DNA of 64,000 bases from Siphonodentalium dalli (lineage: Eukaryota; Mollusca; Scaphopoda; Gadilida; Siphonodentaliidae), in assembly GCA_032622095.1 (NCBI GenBank), contig CP136064.1:129257605-129321604 (forward strand), given 5' to 3'. Of this stretch, positions 60,407 through 64,000 are shown piece by piece. The notes beneath the pieces were generated by a model that saw only the letters and a list, made by a program, of their open reading frames with translations, was not told the origin of the DNA and made no database searches. Numbering within the stretch: position 1 is the stretch's first letter; every line of letters starts with the position of its first letter. Both the position numbers and the translations under genes were made by a program.

Positions 60407-63400
60407 CGCAGTCATGCATCGATGATCGATCCATATAATTATATTGTCTTATTTCTGACACCGCCACTCACCAGTAAACGCAAGGCTCGTCATTTTAAGA
60501 GCCTGTGATGTACTCATGTTCGAATTTACATCGTGGAACCCATGCAAGTCTAAGATCCATATGCGAATATAAGGCCACTGACTATAGACAGTAAGATACA
60601 TGCGCTGATTCGCCCACCCCCACCCAGCCGCTATCCAGCATCCATGTCACACAATAATGTCAACTCGGACTCGGCTATTTCTCGATAACCTCTTTATGCC
60701 GTACATACAGATTGTACAAGCCCACATTGTTTTGTTCCGGACTGTAGAAAATTGTCGATAACCAGTCTAAATGAGCGGGAACTTAACTTACTACTTAAGT
60801 AGGACTTAATCTTGTTTTGTGAAACGCGTTCTTGAAACGGAAAAGTTACATCATAAGATCCACCTTAGATATTAGATTAAGTCCATCTTAAGATAATCTT
60901 ATGACATTGCTTCATGAAACAGGGCCCTGCAGGCTTGATATGCAAATTTTCAAATATATAACATTATTTATGGATGGCTGTCTTTCTAAATGAAAATAAA
61001 TATGATATGTATTGAATCAAGAAAAATTAAGTCTCCTATCATGATCATCAGATATGCTACCATGTATATATGAACTGCACTTTAGTGTGCTATCTTACAG
61101 AAGTTCTTGGTCCCAGAAAATAGAAATATTTTACATATTCTGCATGCAATAAAAGTAAAGTAAATGGGGTTATTATTTCCAACGAGATTATGCCTATTAA
61201 GGGTATCCTAAACGTGACAGAGTTGAAATTTATTCCAATATGGCCGAAAATTAATTTTTTTTTAAATGAGCTCTAATTCACTATAAGGTTTGCAAAATCA
61301 TCAAAATGAACCAATACAGTATAATTATCATGAAACATAGATCATTTTGAAATGTAAAATGTTGTCCCATCTTACAGGAATCTATATAAAATAATTATGA
61401 AACAATTGTTTTCAATTTTACACTTTGTTACAGTACTCATATCTGTAAAATTACTGCATGTTTTTAGTATAATAGTTTACCGATAGGTTCTATGATATTC
61501 CAATATATTTAGAGGGACCTTGCTTTTTCGTTATGTTTCTTGTGTCATAAATTCACCATGTAAAATGTGGTCGTATCCGCTCGATATACGAAATTAACAA
61601 CAACGCTCGAAAAATAGGGAACTTAATTTTTTAGTAAACAGTTACTAAAATCTGAGAATATATAATCACCACCCATTGGCACATTTAAGTACTTTATGGC
61701 CAAAACTATCGTGGATTTAAATGACAATTTCTTAGAAAAGAGATATTTGAAGGTAAACTTTGACAAAATGGATTGTAAACATCACGTGAATAAAAACACG
61801 GAATACCCTCCAAACGAAGTTAATCACAAGTATGAAATAATTCACTCTTTAAATAATTTTTGTATTTACACATGGCAAAACACCTGAATATGCATTCGAT
61901 TGACAACCTAGTACACGGTATACATATATAAACAGAATTTATTAAATAATGTGTATATCTTTGAAGTATTATTTTGTTAGAGGGTATGGTTTCCCGGTCT
62001 TTCCCAAATCTATTTTTAGAGTCGTATGCGTTTTCCTCTTTGCCGAGCTTTGCAGATGCGAACTATTCTTATTAAAAGCAATCAAAACAAGGTTACACGT
62101 ATAATACACAGTGGAAATAATCTACAACAACTGTAATTCATGCAGGTATAATAGATAACTGCGCAATCGGTCATCCAAATTCATTTTTAGGGCTGTTGTA
62201 TAGTTTGATCAACTTTCTCAGAAAAATAAAAACAGGCCGAAATCTCGTTTTGGTTTCGGTTTGATGGATGACTAAGTGAGTTCAAAATATCAACAAAAAA
62301 AGATATTAGGGGTAATTATGCTATAATTATGTCAAATTATAATATATGCTAGCTTCTTAGTGTTGTTTTTCAACTGTCTGGGGTAATTTCTGTCAGAAAA
62401 TCTCTGAAGTATGAATGTATGCCAGGCCAATTGTGTCAAAATGCACCAGTATCACAAAATATGATGCATCTGATATCTTAGGGAATGTTGGAAATAATAC
62501 ATACAGTGTAATTATTTGCTTCAATGTGTTATAAAGTTTCAGTTTTGAATGAGGTATTGATGAAATAGGGGCAAAATAGACAGCCTCATACATCCATATC
62601 ATCAAGCTCACTTCATTGCCAACTTGGCTTCCCATACCAAAAAATAGTCCCATAAAGCAAATGGCCACATATTTGTGTTCAACTGATGGAGGGTGCCTTG
62701 AACTCAATGGAGTTGCAGCTAAAACAGTGAGTTATTTTATAAAATGATGGTCCCTCTCCTCATCCTGGAATCCTAATCTATAAGATGCCACAATAATTAT
62801 GTTTGCTTGCTTTATTAGTTCTGACTTCTGGTGATTGGCATACTTTCGTTCACTTTCCAGTTAATTTTCTCAATGAAATATATCTTTTAAAAATATGGAT
62901 GTGATGCCAAAAACAATTTCAATCATATTCCTATGTCATTGTGAAATTTCATTTAATTGGAGTTATAGTCTTGCAATGATTGGCATTCATCGGAGTGAGG
63001 GGTATAAAAGCTCATTCGGTCATCTTTGTCACGCTTAGGATATCCTTAAATATTGTGTCACAATAATCGCTTGTACCAAATATCAATAAGAAATTACAGA
63101 CAGTTTTGAGAAAATCCTTTTCGAAAAAGACCAGGAAATGTTGACAAAACGTCGGTTGGCCCTTAACATCGGCTATTGTCACGTATTCGCCATATTACGA
63201 CCCGATTGGCTAAAATATACACGAGAGACATCTGGTGTTACACACATATAGTTTACTCATGTTGGAGCGTTTCAAAAAAACCTGTCTTCAATCAGTAATT
63301 GTAATGTTCTAAATATAGTAATATTTCTGTCCTCGCCCTTATAAAAAACACACTGTGAGAAACCATGGCAAATACACCGTGGTATTTACCGTGGTGATTG

Positions 63401-64000
63401 GAACAGGTAATTCTGGTAAAATTTGTCTATAGAATCGTCAACATATTATACGCACATATGTAGACCCACCCATGTATTTTTACTCCAGTGAAATGGAACC
63501 ATCCATGTATTTCACCAAGGTATTTTAACGGGATGTAAGTGTGTATGTGGTGGTTCTACCAGGGTAATTTACCTCGATATTAAGGTAATTTACCACGGTA
63601 GTACCGGGTTGCAGTTTTAGAAACCTTAAAATTTGAGACAACGTATTTGAGGTCATATGAATGGCACATGTAATTACATAAGGTGTAAAACTTCTGGACT
63701 TAGCTGACCTATTTATAAGAATATTATTTCCCCATTTTGTTAACTTTTGAGTATGACACCGGGTACAATCGTTTTCCATTGATTAACTAACAAAATATGA
63801 TTTTATTCTCATAATAAGAGACAGAAAACATATTAGCTGTGTGTTGTGTTATTTTGAAATAGAGTTATCGCTGATGCCCGTGTAAAATACTCTGATAAAA
63901 AGCCATGTAAAACCCACGTAAAAAGGAAATACTCTTGTAAATTCCAAGTAATGGCATTGTGTACCCCACTTATATTATACTCTGGTAAATCCTGGTGTAT
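60407..64000. repeat. Long direct repeat, copy B (cut by window end)
   Basis: This is the second copy of 472-4057, in the same orientation, about 59.94 kb away. It has GGGCCCTGCAGG at 60922-60933 where copy A lacks nine bases, TTACAG for TTCCAG at 63095, TTGGCCC for TTGACCC at 63157 and a GTGGTGATTGG insertion near 63390. The MITE-like piece is at about 60752-60924. The window stops at the base corresponding to 4057, 16 bp before the 51 bp array starts in copy A, so the array may start again right after 64000. Confidence 0.9.

Overview
The window reads as nuclear DNA from a eukaryote, most likely a marine invertebrate and probably a mollusc. There are no bacterial operons or Shine-Dalgarno-led genes. 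Most of the AT-rich sequence outside the large tandem array is transposon debris, microsatellites and spaced palindromes. The single protein-coding exon I recognise, the start of a universal stress protein gene, ends in a clean GTAAGT splice donor. The mollusc assignment rests on the type of repeats seen (GTCCGTCC-headed 190 bp repeats, decayed non-LTR retrotransposons, polypurine/polypyrimidine elements) and on a USP gene with introns. It is an inference, not a proof.

Layout: 1-471 is unique flank. Bases 472-4057 are a segment that returns almost unchanged at 60407-64000, so the window ends just where a second copy of the array would be expected to begin. Bases 4073-37003 are one uninterrupted minisatellite of about 646 copies of a 51 bp unit. 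The array has diverged edges, a homogenised core, nested higher-order duplications (about 0.97, 2.96, 3.1-3.4 and 8.57 kb), and one internal spot (6006-6049) carrying the single-copy sequence that otherwise marks the right edge. Bases 37004-37500 hold an open frame followed by AATAAA, a possible last exon.

Bases 37500-60406 are a mosaic. It contains a short retrotransposon tail (about 39.2 kb), two clusters of GATATC-centred repeats (40.4-40.9 and 50.7-51.1 kb), a 190 bp four-copy tandem repeat (41.3-42.0 kb) and a 5'-truncated, frameshifted LINE on the minus strand (42.3-43.7 kb). A 5.46 kb element with kilobase-long inverted arms rich in AAGATGGCGGCC-type motifs lies at 45033-50493. The USP first exon is at 51921-52002. 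It is followed by a tandem repeat carrying many TCAAGGTCA motifs (54.6-55.5 kb), a strong hairpin (56.2 kb), MITE-like elements (57.1, 57.7 kb), a tRNA-like SINE head (57.4 kb) and a poly-C inverted-repeat element (58.0-59.8 kb).

No set of genes here works together as a pathway. The notable biology is structural: a giant array that expanded from its centre, the near-identical flank repeated about 59.94 kb away, and signs that part of the array (22.7-28.8 kb) may carry consensus errors. Any claim about long proteins from the array should be treated as an artefact of a 51 bp (17 codon) period.
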